Origin: Oscheius onirici
Taxonomy: Eukaryota; Nematoda; Chromadorea; Rhabditida; Rhabditidae
DNA: 64,000 nucleotides
Direction: 5' to 3'
NCBI GenBank assembly: GCA_932521025.1
Contig: OW051473.1
Location: 124,001 to 188,000 of the forward strand
Numbering within the stretch: position 1 is the stretch's first letter; the number at the start of each line of letters is the position of its first letter. The notes beneath the pieces are model-generated. The model did not search any database. It was not told the origin of the DNA and worked only from the letters and a program-made list of their open reading frames with translations. This document shows, in pieces, positions 10,968 through 21,402 of this stretch. The translations under genes and the position numbers were made by a program.

Positions 10968-13240
10968 ATGACAGAAGATGGCCACCATAAGATGGGCCTC
11001 ATAGGGGCCACTTCTTATGTGATAGGTAACATCATCGGCTCTGGAATTTTCATCACACCCGCTTCTATTTTAAGATACTCGAACAGCGTTGGACTGTCGT
11101 TAATAATCTGGGTCGCGTGCTCCCTCATTGCAATCCTAGGTCAGTTTAAATTCTTTTGGGTCATTTTTACCAAGAGGCTTTTCTAAATAACTTGGCTCCT
11201 AGCGTTTATATTTTTACTTTTCAAGCCTTTCCTGAAACGGAAAATCCAAAAAGACGATCAAGTTTTACATAGCCGAATGAGGCAACTGATTCAGTATTTT
11301 GGTTTCAAAAAATGTGTTTTTTCAGGAGCCCTCTGCTACATCGAGCTCGGAACGTCAATTCGAGAGGCCGGGTGCGACTTTGCCTACATCTGCTACGTCA
11401 AATGGTAGAGCTCCCCCGTCTGTCGTGATTGAAGAGGTTCAGGTACTCAATAGCATTTGCCTTTATGTGGGTGTCAGTGCTGATCACTTATCCAGCTACC
11501 ATCGCAATCATTGCTGAAACATTCGGCCAGTACTTGTTGGAAGGTGTGAAGCAATACTACGACGTGGACAGCGAATGGGCACCGATTTGTCAAAAACTGT
11601 TTGGATTCAGCCTGTTATGTAAGTTTTCTTGATTCTACGAAAAGCACAATTTAGGGCTCGTCACCTGGATGAACTTCTTCAGTTTGAGCAAGTTTGCGGC
11701 CAGATTCCAAATTGTAGCCACAGCTGCCAAGTTGGTCTCATGTGGTGTCATCATCATGACGGGACTCTATTTTTACGCTGTTAAAGGTTAGTTCAATTGA
11801 ACCAACTGAATATGGTTGCAGGTTGGACGTCAAATCTGGAAGATCCGATGCAAGGTTCAAACTACCGCGTGGGAGACATGATTCTCGGATTCTATGGAGG
11901 ATTGTGGGCTTATTCTGGTTGGGATGTACTCAACTACAGTACCGGAGAGATCAATCACCCTAAGAGAAACGTTCCATTGGCTCTACTGGGAGGCATCTTC
12001 ACTGTCACCCTTGTCTACTTAACTATCAATATTGCCTACTTTGTCGTTCTGGATGTCGACACCTTCACCTCTTCCAATGCTGTAGCAGCGGTTCGTTTTG
12101 ATTGAAATATGACGGTGAAAATGAAAAAGTACAGAACTGCGAAATTTCGTAACTATATGTCTGTCCTCAACACTCAAAAATACAGCGTCTTGACAGCTGA
12201 GAAAGTCTACGCTTTTCAACCTAAAATTTCCAGCTCTTCAGCCAAGCTACCCTCGGATCCTTCGCTACCGTCATCCCATTCTTGATTGGTGTCCTGCTGG
12301 TCGGTTCTCTCAACAGCAACCTTTTCTCCGGTAGTCGTTATATGTATGCCGCTGCTAGAGAAGGACATTTGCCGGCCTGCTTCTCCTGCATGAACCAGGA
12401 AACGTTGTCTCCAAGAGTGGCCGTCTTTGCGCAGTCTGCCTTGGCCATTGGAATTTCCTTTGTTGGAGACTTGGATGCTCTTATTGGCTACGTAATGTTC
12501 GGATTTTGGGCTCAACGAATCTTTACACTGGTTGCTCTACTAATGATTCGTCATCAGAGAATCCCTGTTCACGCCGATGCCGTAAGAGTGCCTCTCTGGT
12601 GCATCTATCTCTTCCTGGCTATTACCATCGCTTTGGTCGTTATTCCTATCATTCAAGAATTTGCCGTGACTGCCCTTTCCATCGCTATTTTGCTCGTCGG
12701 ATTTGGAATCTACTTCATATTCGTCCATCCTACAAGGAAGCCGGCGTGGATGTCAACTTTCAACGGTGAGTGCTTCGAGTCTAAACAACAAATGGTATGT
12801 TTTCCAACCAAAATTCTTGGCTCATTCTGGTACTTCAATTAAAAACGGTTATTCACTCATTGCAGTCTTGATACTGATAAATTTGTTTCAAAGTGTATGT
12901 CTAATATATTTCTCGCAACGTCACATTTGAGATCAGTAAATTTTCAGACAGAGCAACTTTTTTCTGCTGTATCATCTTCGACTGCCTTCCCGATGTAAAG
13001 CCGGGAGTTGTGCTCTGTTCTTCTGATTCCTCTCAAGCCCTTCTTCCAAAGAGAAAGTCGAGTACTAGACTGAGTGAAGACTCTCTACCAGATCTCCACT
13101 CTGACGAGAAGAACATTAGAAGAAATGGCAGCACTTCTGGACTCAAATCACTTTTGTAAGCTGGTAATAGCTCAGAAGAAAAATTAATTTTCAGTGTGCC
13201 TCATTCACTGGTCGACCTGATGGCTGCTGACATGCAATAA
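10968..13240 (+). CDS. SLC7/LAT-type amino-acid transporter (537 aa, 8 exons)
   Basis: Catalytic light-chain family (APC superfamily). Exons 10968-11139, 11326-11404, 11443-11618, 11655-11786, 11822-12090, 12234-12765, 12948-13155 and 13195-13240 all join in frame. TM1 contains the diagnostic unwound motif GSGIF at residues 24-28, preceded by MGLIGATSYVIGNII. Further family landmarks follow: ALCYIELGT in the TM2-3 region, a TM4-like VTWMNFFSLSKFA, the GLWAYSGWDVLNY segment of TM6, and NLFSGSRYMYAAAREGHLP, which is very typical of LAT/y+LAT/b(0,+) transporters. About 12 hydrophobic segments are expected. The C-terminal tail (from 12948) is hydrophilic and Ser-rich. LAT proteins exchange neutral or cationic amino acids at the plasma membrane, usually linked to a 4F2hc-type heavy chain; whether this one is heteromeric or homomeric cannot be told. 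The nematode AAT family is the closest named group. Confidence 0.9.
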
Positions 13241-14236
13241 GGGGTCATATTCCGTCTGCTCCAACACGATATGGGTATTTTCTGTTGCTTGTTGAGCCGG
13301 TAGACAAATGAAAATAAAGACTTCTACGTTTAACAAAAATTTTTTCGCGAAATTGAGTTTGTCCAGAAGAGTCTTCACGAAGATCTACAGTAGGACAGGC
13401 CAGAAAGACTGTAGATTCTGATATGACAGCATCCGAACGTGAAAACAATTAAAATGCAGAACTGTTGGCGCTTGTTTCCTTACATGTTCTCAGACAAAAC
13501 AGGATCTTACCTTGCGTGATCCTTGTGTTCCGGTCAGGTGTGTACGTGCTCTCTTTTTGCAGGTTATATCCGCACTCCGCAACTATAGAAATTATCTTCC
13601 GCTCGCAGCTTTGGCAAATACTTTGAAGCAGTTTTGCAACAATTTTTCACCCTGTGCCTTTCACAATGCTTCGCTTAGACATTCGCTTGTCTCTCCGGTG
13701 GCATTTTCGGTCATTATTCATTGCGCAGCTGTGGAATTGCCAGCTTTTGTTCCGCTGCATCCGTCATCAGATAGATTTAACAGACTCGCTCAACTCCTTC
13801 GGATTAGAAATGCCGCCTCCCTAACTGTTTGTCACCCGTGTCACAGCGGGAGGTTACGCGTCGAAAAGGGTCAGCTAGCCAGTGAGGCCGCGCCGATTAC
13901 CCACCATATGTTGTTCTTGCAGGGTAATCGGACAAACAGTTCTCTTCCTCTTTATAACACAAATGTTGTTGTTTTCTCATTTGAAAATAGCATGATCTAT
14001 TTTTGCTTCGATTTGTGTCAAAATCAATCAGCAAGAACGTTTCGAGTTGTTTTACTGTCGCAGAGGTTTCCTACAATCTATTGTTTTGACGATGTTCGTT
14101 TGAGATATGGGCGAACGTTTTCTTTTCACTGATGCCATTGATGACCTCCTTCCGGTTATCGGTAAAAAAGGTCAGTTAACTTTTAATTTTTATTGTTCAA
14201 CAACTGTCGAAGCCATAAAGATGTTCATTTTTTCAG
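13241..14236. other. Intergenic region with a chance long ORF and short inverted repeats
   Basis: A 206-codon frame (13512-14132) lies here but has no conserved features or splice logic. Two nested inverted repeats are visible: AACTGTTTGT at about 13823 against ACAAACAGTT at about 13931, and CGATTACCC against GGGTAATCG around 13892-13929. They may form a small foldback, possibly a degraded element. Confidence 0.35.
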
Positions 14237-15898
14237 ATGAGCAGTAAACAATTTGCCTTCACGATGAGGAGTGACAAGAATGTACACAGAATTCTCAAAA
14301 CGGTGAAGAAGGGACCAAGAGTCAACGTGGAGATTCTCCGACAGAGCGTAAGATTTTGAGATAACTCTAGCAAACATGCAGTTTTCAGCCAACCGGGTGG
14401 CAAATTATATATGGGCATAAACCTTGGTGTAACCCTAGTAAAGTGACCAGAAAAGCTATTGCCTTAGAAGATGAGACCCCGTTTCTGGGTTGCTTTCGTT
14501 TCGCAGTCCAGAAGTTCGACTTTCTGAAAGATGATCACGGATTGCCTCTCACACCAGATTTTGTGGAAACTCTCGTCCATTTTGCCAGGAATATGGCAAT
14601 ATCTGTTCCCAACTACTCTCACATCAAAGAAATCATGGAGGCTGAATTGGACTGCGTTACAGTGAGAAAACTATTAGAGGTAAGCCTACTAATGACAAGA
14701 CAGACATAAAATTTTCTAATATTTCCTTACAGGGACTCTCGGCCAGAACCGTGAGCAACGACGACAAGGATTTTGTTGACAAAAAGTTTCTTGCTTCGCA
14801 ATTAATGCCGTTGCTTGTCACGACCATCAGTATTACAAACAGCAATTTTGGACGCAACGAACTTCTTGGAATGAGAGCAAGCAGCTTTATGATCGACTTC
14901 AAGGAAATCAATGCTAGGGACATACATGAGTTTCTGCTTGTAAGCTCAATTTGATCATCCATTTTAAATTGCTCACAGGTCTCTGTGTGTGTGCTTGTGT
15001 GCGTGTTTGTCTGAAGCTCAAATTGAGGATAAGGAGGGGAGCTTTGTGCGCAACTTAGTTTTTAACAAGTTGCGACAGGAAAAGCAAGTGCGCGAGGTGT
15101 TCTAACGACTTTGGTAGTTTCTTTGGAGGGACAGGGGGTGACTGGAAGGGAATGACAGGGGGAGAAGGGAAGGAACAGTAGGACTGAGACTCACTAAAGA
15201 TAGGGCCGGGCGATCCGTTCAAGTTCTACATTTTGAAATTAGGCTTTGGAGGGAGTGGGTTCAAATATAATTTTGGTAGTTTCTTTGGAGGGTCAGGGAG
15301 AGTGACTGGAGGAGAGTAACAAAGAAGGAACGAAAGGGAAATCACGTCTAGGGCTCCGTGACAGAGCAAAGTCAAGAAGTTCTGATTTAGCCCTGAAAGG
15401 GCGTTGCCAACCTTGTTTGTACATATGTCTTCATTACAGCAATGGAAAGACGGCAGTCGATATCTAAAAGACGGCCACTTCATAAAAATCAAAGCTCGTG
15501 TTCAAGATGAGCTCCTGAAAATGGCAACAATGTCTCTTCTCTACGACATATCTGATCACGATCGATCCGTCCTTGCCCATCTTTCCGTAGAGTTTTTATC
15601 AAAATCTGCGACAGAGAAAAAGTTCTACATTCTTCACCGTCCAGGCAATCTTACCCAGAAGCTCTTAATCGTTAATGAGCCGAAAAACCTGGTGTGTATT
15701 CTTGTAACTGACCCACTAGAAATCTTCAAAAACTATCTGAGCCCTGAGCAGTACAGTACTCTGAATAGTTTGTTCTTATTTCCAGATCTATTTTCACTTA
15801 TGGAACTCACACTATACGGTCACACCCTTGCCTTCTTTGAAACCCTAACATCTAAACCTTCACTGCTGTTATTCAAATGGAATAGTTCTCTGATATAG
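14237..15898 (+). CDS. Hypothetical protein (355 aa, 4 exons)
   Basis: Exons 14237-14347, 14389-14679, 14733-14939 and 15440-15898 join at phase 0. The ATG follows TTTTTTCAG, probably a spliced-leader acceptor; an upstream ATG at 14107 reads into a stop after any of its donors and was rejected. The protein begins MSSKQFAFTMRSDKNVHRILK, has a basic N-terminal region, and is then a mixed alpha/beta-like globular sequence with no signal peptide or membrane segment. Recognisable words are GWQIIYGHKPWCNPSK and SFMIDFKEINARDIHEFLL. I could not place it in a family. The third intron is 500 nt instead of the usual 40-60 nt because it contains a dispersed repeat also found in the bestrophin locus at 60.7 and 62.2 kb. 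Confidence 0.6.
15020..15425 (+). repeat. Dispersed repeat, intronic copy 1 (no MITE insertion)
   Basis: Starts ATTGAGGATAAGGAGGGGAG and ends around GCCAACCTTGTTTGTA. It matches the repeat at 60734-61110 and its mirror 62187-62563 at both ends (GGGAGCTTTGTGCGCAA, CAGGAAAAG, GACAGAGCAAA, TTTAGCCCTG, AACCTTGTT). This copy has an internal duplication (GGTAGTTTCTTTGGAGGG at about 15112 and 15276). It lacks the 150-bp inverted-repeat element present in the other copies, so it preserves an empty site. It lies within intron 3 of the 14237-15898 gene. Confidence 0.7.
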
Positions 15899-16058
15899 TT
15901 TTCATCTTAACCAGACAATACAGGTTCGCCTAAGGGTTTTTCTATCAGTTCAGATTATAGGGCTTCCCATAGCTGAACAATCTAAAAATACAAGTCTACA
16001 AACAAGACATTTCTTTTTGTATTTATTGTACATTGTATAACAGTATTGATTTTATCGC

Positions 16059-17068
16059 TCAGCGAGTTACACAGAAAATCATGATCAACAAGATCACGAT
16101 AACAAGCAGGAAAAAGAAAAGAAAGATCAAGCAAAGAGCGGCAACACGAGTCATGGCAGATAGGCTGTAAGGCATGTCGATTTTTTCGGTCCACCGTTTT
16201 TTTCGGTCCACATGCCACCACAATTTTGAAGAGATAGTTCCCAATTATGGCTTCAATAGATGTCTCAAAGCTGGCTCTGGATGGATCTACTGTCTTTTCA
16301 TTGATTCCTGTCTGAGAGCCACTGTTAGTTTCTTCAGTGTGCTCAACTAAATGTAAAAGTCAATTTGTCAAGCAACATCAAACGTCGATTATTTAAAGGG
16401 ACGGTCTCATTGTGTGCGAACATGCCCGCAGGGGGAAATCAGGCAACTTCGTGGCGGGACCCACGACAAATTGTATTTTTGCATTTTTAGGGGGGTTTAC
16501 ACTCATTTTTTTGATTTTTACTTGTTTCTAATCGATTTCTCGTCATAAATTACTCTTAAAATGAGTAGTGGGACGCTAAAATTCGTGGAAAATTGATCGA
16601 AATAAACCAAAAAGCACTTTTTGGGCAAAAAAAAACGTTATTTTCACCTATTCCCGTCATTTTTCCACCAATTTGACGTTCCACCACTCATTATAGGGGT
16701 ACTTTTTGACGAGAAATCGATTAGAAACAAGTAAAAATTGAAAAAATGAGTGTAGAACGAGAAAAATGCAAAAATAAAATTTGCAGTGGGTCCCGCCACG
16801 CAGTGGCCTATTACCCCCTGCACGGCTATAATGAGACTGTCCCTTTAAGGCAGCAATTGATTCTCCTAACTTCAGTATAGATACATGAGTTCTACGAGAA
16901 TTAGATCTTACATGTATTTTCTTACACAATGGCCTATACTTACCTGAAACGCCTTGGTTGGATTTGTGGTTAGAGTTTTCGTCCACCAAAAGCTTGACGA
17001 CGTCACTTTTCGTCTGATCAAGATTCGGCTCCATTAATGCAAGATTCCACTGAATAAAAAACATTACG
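16059..17068 (-). pseudogene. Small secretory/single-pass membrane protein gene with a frame break
   Basis: Minus strand. The first exon (about 16942-17068) encodes a hydrophobic, signal-like start followed by a hydrophilic Asn/Lys/Glu segment. A second exon ending on the left near 16059 continues in phase after TTACATTTAG at about 16349 (VEHTEETNSGSQTGINEKTV). That frame then runs out of sense around a 17-bp tandem duplication (two copies of GTGGACCGAAAAAAxCG, minus strand, about 16175-16210). The neighbouring frame encodes a perfect-looking transmembrane helix (RVAALCLIFLFFFLLVIVIL) and stops at 16059. Ectodomain and membrane helix are thus out of frame in this sequence. Either a short intron I cannot define removes the duplication, or an indel or assembly error broke the gene. 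The intron between the exons contains a TTAA-flanked MITE. Confidence 0.4.
16397..16844. mobile_element. TTAA-flanked palindromic MITE (448 bp)
   Basis: The ends are inverted repeats (AGGGACGGTCTCATT at the left; AATGAGACTGTCCCT at the right), and the two halves remain largely complementary far inwards (for example CTTGTTTCTAATCGATTTCT against AGAAATCGATTAGAAACAAG). It is bounded on both sides by TTAA (16393-16396 and 16845-16848), the target duplication typical of piggyBac-type transposition. No coding capacity, hence non-autonomous. It sits in the intron of the 16059-17068 gene. Confidence 0.75.
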
Positions 17069-17735
17069 AAAGTAAAAATAAAAGACAACAGGGACAACAA
17101 CGAACAGGAGACATTTCTATGCGTTGAAGTCTGCGACCTTATAAAGAAAAGCGGAGAAATACAGTTTTTCTGAATAAAACATTCGTATTTTTCCCTCTCG
17201 TGTGGACCATACTCTTGTTTGTGAATTCGCCTTTGAATCAGAATACTTTTCTTGATTTAATTTTGAATTCCAAGCAAAAAATTTGTAAACCAAAATGTGT
17301 CTACTCGGGCTGTAGTCTCTTTTCATTTTCTTTTCAACATGGATAAACACCCTTTCCAACGTGGTAAGGGTCCCGGTTAGTCAAGTGCATAGGGCTATGA
17401 AAAAGCAAGTTCAATCCCGGGTGATATTACACGAAGTTAGTCTACCCCGTACTTTGAGCAGCCCTGATCATTCAAGTGAATTCTCTACCCTTCGGATGTG
17501 ATCTCGGTCAGTTGAACTACCTTGAAAATAGAATAAAGTGTTTTTTAAAACACCCTTGACCAAATCGGGTGACTGATCAGGAAACTGTTTGTGCCCACAG
17601 GCTGCCAACTTTGACAGCTCGCGTGCGCTTTTTGCTGGTCATTTTCCGAATCTCTTCCCCACCTATCTCTAAATATTTGACAGTGTCTCGCGCATACCGT
17701 CATTCCTGTCATTATCACATTGCTCGCACGCAAAG

Positions 17736-18992
17736 ATGCGCTCAACCCTTATTGTTCTTAACTCGTGTCTAATCGTTACAGGTCTTTCCCGAAGTTTCAA
17801 GGTTTCAACCCAATTTCAGGTCTATATTTTCCAGCCAATCCAAATGAACTTGTCCCACAGTTGGCGATGCTATCCAGTCCTTGCGACGGAGCTGCGGAAC
17901 TGAAAATTGGCCAATGTTCGGAAGATTTGGTTGCATTGGGCGTTTTCACTCAAAATTCTTCGTTAACCATCAACGAGATAAAGACGAAATCGCCTAAACA
18001 TCTGATCATGTTGTGCACGTAAGTGTTGAATCTGGTCCAGCTGTTTCCCAGCTGTTTGCCCATTAGATTGCGAGATGATTAAACATGTTGCAGGGCTTAT
18101 CGACGCTACAATGACTGCTTGGGAGGAACATTTATCAAACAGGCTTGTTATGCCATGGAACCTTTGAAATCCAGATATGCGGTTGCTGATGCGACGCTGG
18201 ACTTTATCTGTGGAGAAGGATACGACTGTGAGTGAAATTAAATGAGCAATCTGAGAAAAAATGCAAGTCAAAAAGCTTTATTTTTTTATTACCGGACCTC
18301 GGTTAATATCAGTATTTTTAACATCCGTTTCATCCTAGCTGTACGGCCTCGAAGAAGTTGGGCATGCGGGAACAACGGTTAAAGAAATCTGAAACTTTTT
18401 GATCATTTTACACAGAAGAATACTTATATTTTCAGCAATGATCCAGTCTTGGGAATGTTTCATGTCGGTCAGCAATAGTATCGAAGTTTCAGTGTGTGAA
18501 AAGTCTTTTGGACATGTCAGTTCTCGACAAGAACAAATGTACAACGAGTATCATCCTGGTAATGCTGCTTGTTTGTAAGTTTTCTCGGGATGCTACTTGT
18601 TGAAACGTTTTCTGGAAACTGATGCCGTGAGTCGGAAAATGTTCAAATAGTTCGGCATATTAGACGCAACTCTAACATGGCTCAAAATCGGTAATAAGTT
18701 CCATAAAAGCACTGTATGTTAAAATAGGATACCAGTGTTGTATACTAACGCAAACTTATTTAGCGCCATCCAAACTTACGTTGACTGCATCAAACCAAGT
18801 CTTGAGATGTCTTGTGGAGTTGCTGCTTTCCAAAGCGTAGTAAAGGTAAGTAAACATGAGAAAAGTTAAAAGCCACAATTGTAGGCTATTGAACGACCGG
18901 TACAGGTTTATCTTCCTTATTGCACACTCTCCAGCTCCTTCGGTGGTCCCAGCTTTGTTGTCCTCCTTTTTGTCTTGTACATGTCTGATTAA
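17736..18992 (+). CDS. DUF19-like cysteine-rich secreted or GPI-anchored protein (230 aa)
   Basis: Six exons join in frame: 17736-17781, 17835-18018, 18094-18227, 18436-18574, 18764-18845 and 18885-18992. The product has a short signal peptide ([15 protein letters not shown]), then a helical domain with regularly spaced cysteines (SPCDGA, GQCSED, IMLCTAY, YNDCLGG, QACYAM, DFICGEG, WECFM, VCEKSF, AACFA, VDCIKP, MSCGV, PYCTL). This spacing pattern is that of the nematode T20D4.11/DUF19 family of secreted proteins. The C-terminus ends in a hydrophobic run ([12 protein letters not shown]) after Ser/Gly residues, which would suit GPI attachment. Molecular function of the family is not established to my knowledge. 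Location at the cell surface or outside the cell is inferred from the signals. Confidence 0.75.
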
Positions 18993-19703
18993 ATATTGTT
19001 GATAATGAGAAAAGAGAGGTCGTTTTTCAGTCTGCGTGTTGTTGGCCAGTGTAATGACTTTATCCGGATGCCATTGCCTTCCGCTTGTTAGTGGAGGCTC
19101 CAGGCCTTTGCAGAGAAGCGCGCTCACTTGATTGAGCGTCATTCACACTTCTCTATCCAGTCTGCTTTGCTTTCGTCTTCCCGTTCCGAACTTGTTGTCG
19201 TAAATACTTGGAACATCCTGCTGCAGCTTTACGAATCGGGATTTCTTTTATGCACCTTCGCAAACAAACGTTTATAGTGGTTTTTTCTTAAATTCTACTT
19301 GCGAAATCAGTCATTTGTAAACACAAATATGATTAAATGTTCTCCTAACGCTTGTATTAGACACCATGCGCCCCGACAATCAAATTTTCGACAAGTGTTC
19401 TTACAATTCGGGAGCGCGCACTTCTCTTTTGAACCAATGCAGTAGCAGTAGTTGTAAATTTGATTGTTTTGAACGTTATTCTTAAACTTCGAGCCTACCA
19501 ATAAAATTCCAATTCTAACAGCTGATCTTAAACCTTTTATTCAAATTCTATCTCAATATTCTGCATACCTACTTTCAATATTCAATGGCTGTTTCTTGCA
19601 ATATGAAACTGTACCAGTTTCCAATCGTTATTGAAAGATCAAGTTTCCGTGTCGTTTTATCAAGCCAAAATCTTTTGAAGATGCCTTTCATCCTTCAAAA
19701 AAG
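18993..19703. other. Intergenic region
   Basis: No supported gene. A minus-strand frame at 18756-19142 is antisense to the last exons of the DUF19-like gene and was discounted. The region likely contains the 3' end of that gene and the promoter of the receptor gene at 19704. Confidence 0.4.
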
Positions 19704-21367
19704 ATGACCCGTCTTGAGATCGACAACCCGTCATGTGCCGAAGGCATGACAGAGCCTCATTTATGGTCAGTTTAACGAGCTCGCAACTGAAAGCCCGATT
19801 TACAGGATTGTGCACATTTTTGAACTAATCTTCTCCATTCTATCAATTGTTGGCAATTGTGTCATGACCGTTCTTTCAAGAGAAGCTGCTCCCATATCAT
19901 TAAGTCAACGGAAAATGCTGGTAAATGGTATACTTGCTAAAACATAAACATTCAGGCTGCTGTCAGCTTGAATTTTTCACTATTAGCTTGTTTTCAATTG
20001 GCACGGAACATCTTCATCACTATCAGCATGTACAATCCGTGCATCAATCTCGTGTCAACCATATCTTGTAAACTGCAGGAGTTCCCGTTGCTGTTTTGTT
20101 ATATCCACTGTGCAATATTAATAGCCATGGTGTCCCTGCAGTCAAGAATGAAAAGAAAGTAAGTTGTAGATTTTAATCGTCTCACCAGCTTGGCGGCGTC
20201 GTAGTGCTAAACTTTTCTACCTGCTCATTACCGTTTTCTAAAGCTTTCTACTTCCCTCTAACACAATATAAGCCAAAGTCTGTAAAAATTTCAAGTTAAA
20301 AAGTTACTTACTATCTAATCCTGACAACTCTTGACTTTCTACGACGATTCCTGTGGCCATGGAGAAATAGACAGAGTCAGCCACAGACACCACAGCGTTT
20401 TAATAGCTTAGATTAGCAGTAGTGAGTGTTCAGAAAACAGATTGCGGTGTTTGACCATTTCATTAATTACGACTGTAGCTACGACTGTATTCCAGAGAAC
20501 TAAGGAAAGCGTTGCCCTGGACATCAATTTGGGGCTTTTGGCAAAGTCTTATCGTTGTCATAGCTGTTGGTTGCACGCTTTTGTTCACAGCCTTCGATCG
20601 AGATTCTCGTCCAGAAAACATGCACAAGGTAATTTTCTTGTTATTGAACTTGAGAATGATTCAGTGCTCCATTCTCCTGGCTATCAGATCAAAAGAACTG
20701 GGGTTCTTTCTTCTCACGTTTCTCATAGTAATGCACACTGTCGCTCTATTTGTATCACATTTGTACACAAGAAAAGGAGAACATCCGTTAGTTCTTTCTC
20801 ATTATTATTTTTTCTATACAATTTTAGACCCAGTCATTCTACAATCATGACAGTTCAAGTCAAGGAAGTGGTGATCGTGGAAACTCTCCTTTGGCAGGCC
20901 ACGTTTTTCATTACTGGTATAACACTTTTGTACAATCACGTCATAATTGATCCCCAAAAAGAGGTAAGAAAAAGGTGATGATAGTAAAATACTATTTAAG
21001 GTCATCAGCTTACTATTGGAAACGAGCTTCGTTTTCATGCCTTTAGTCATCTCTTTCATTCACCCAGTACTATTAATCTGGTAAGTGCTTAAAACTTGCA
21101 TTTTCTCCTTGTGAACTTTAAAAATACTGCCAATTTCAGGGACGTCTTTCCTATGCGTGATGCTGCCGTCCGAGTCTTTCCAATCTTACAATCTGTTCTT
21201 CCTGAGTATACACTAGTTCCTCCTCCGCCTCTTAAACCAAAAGGTTAGCCATTTTCGTATACCGTCTCAAGTTTTTAGGTTCTCCCATCCCGGCTGCAAA
21301 AACTGTCGTACTAAACATAGACTTAAAGAACAAATCTGAGAAGCAATCAACTCCACTTCTTCAATAA
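19704..21367 (+). CDS. Nematode serpentine 7TM receptor (347 aa, 9 exons)
   Basis: Exons 19704-19765, 19806-19920, 19956-20158, 20496-20628, 20665-20786, 20828-20963, 21001-21080, 21140-21243 and 21279-21367 join in frame. TM1 is WIVHIFELIFSILSIVGNCV, with GN as in rhodopsin-like receptors. Later hydrophobic segments include SLIVVIAVGCTLLFTAF, LGFFLLTFLIVMHTVALFV and LLWQATFFITGITLLYNH, and the final one leads into HPVLLIW. Length and the short, Pro-rich C-tail fit nematode chemoreceptor families (Sra/Srab-like is my best guess); no DRY motif is obvious. It would act at the plasma membrane of sensory neurons. The gene ends only 35 bp before the stop codon of the convergent coiled-coil gene. 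Confidence 0.7.
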
Positions 21368-21402
21368 CATTATTTTATTTACAAGTAGACACAAAGGAGT
21401 CA

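Noticed and set aside
11640-11790. Suspected frameshift in exon 4 of the amino-acid transporter
   Set aside because: Recounting the exon (11655-11786, 132 nt) shows that it is fully in frame with both neighbours.
13512-14132. 206-codon plus-strand ORF
   Set aside because: No splice partners, no domain, no signal or membrane logic; composition looks like chance in a GC-moderate stretch.
17365-17440. tRNA-like B-box (AAGTTCAATCCCGGG)
   Set aside because: No A-box or acceptor stem that folds; too weak to call.
18756-19142. 128-codon minus-strand ORF
   Set aside because: Antisense to the last exons of the DUF19-like gene.
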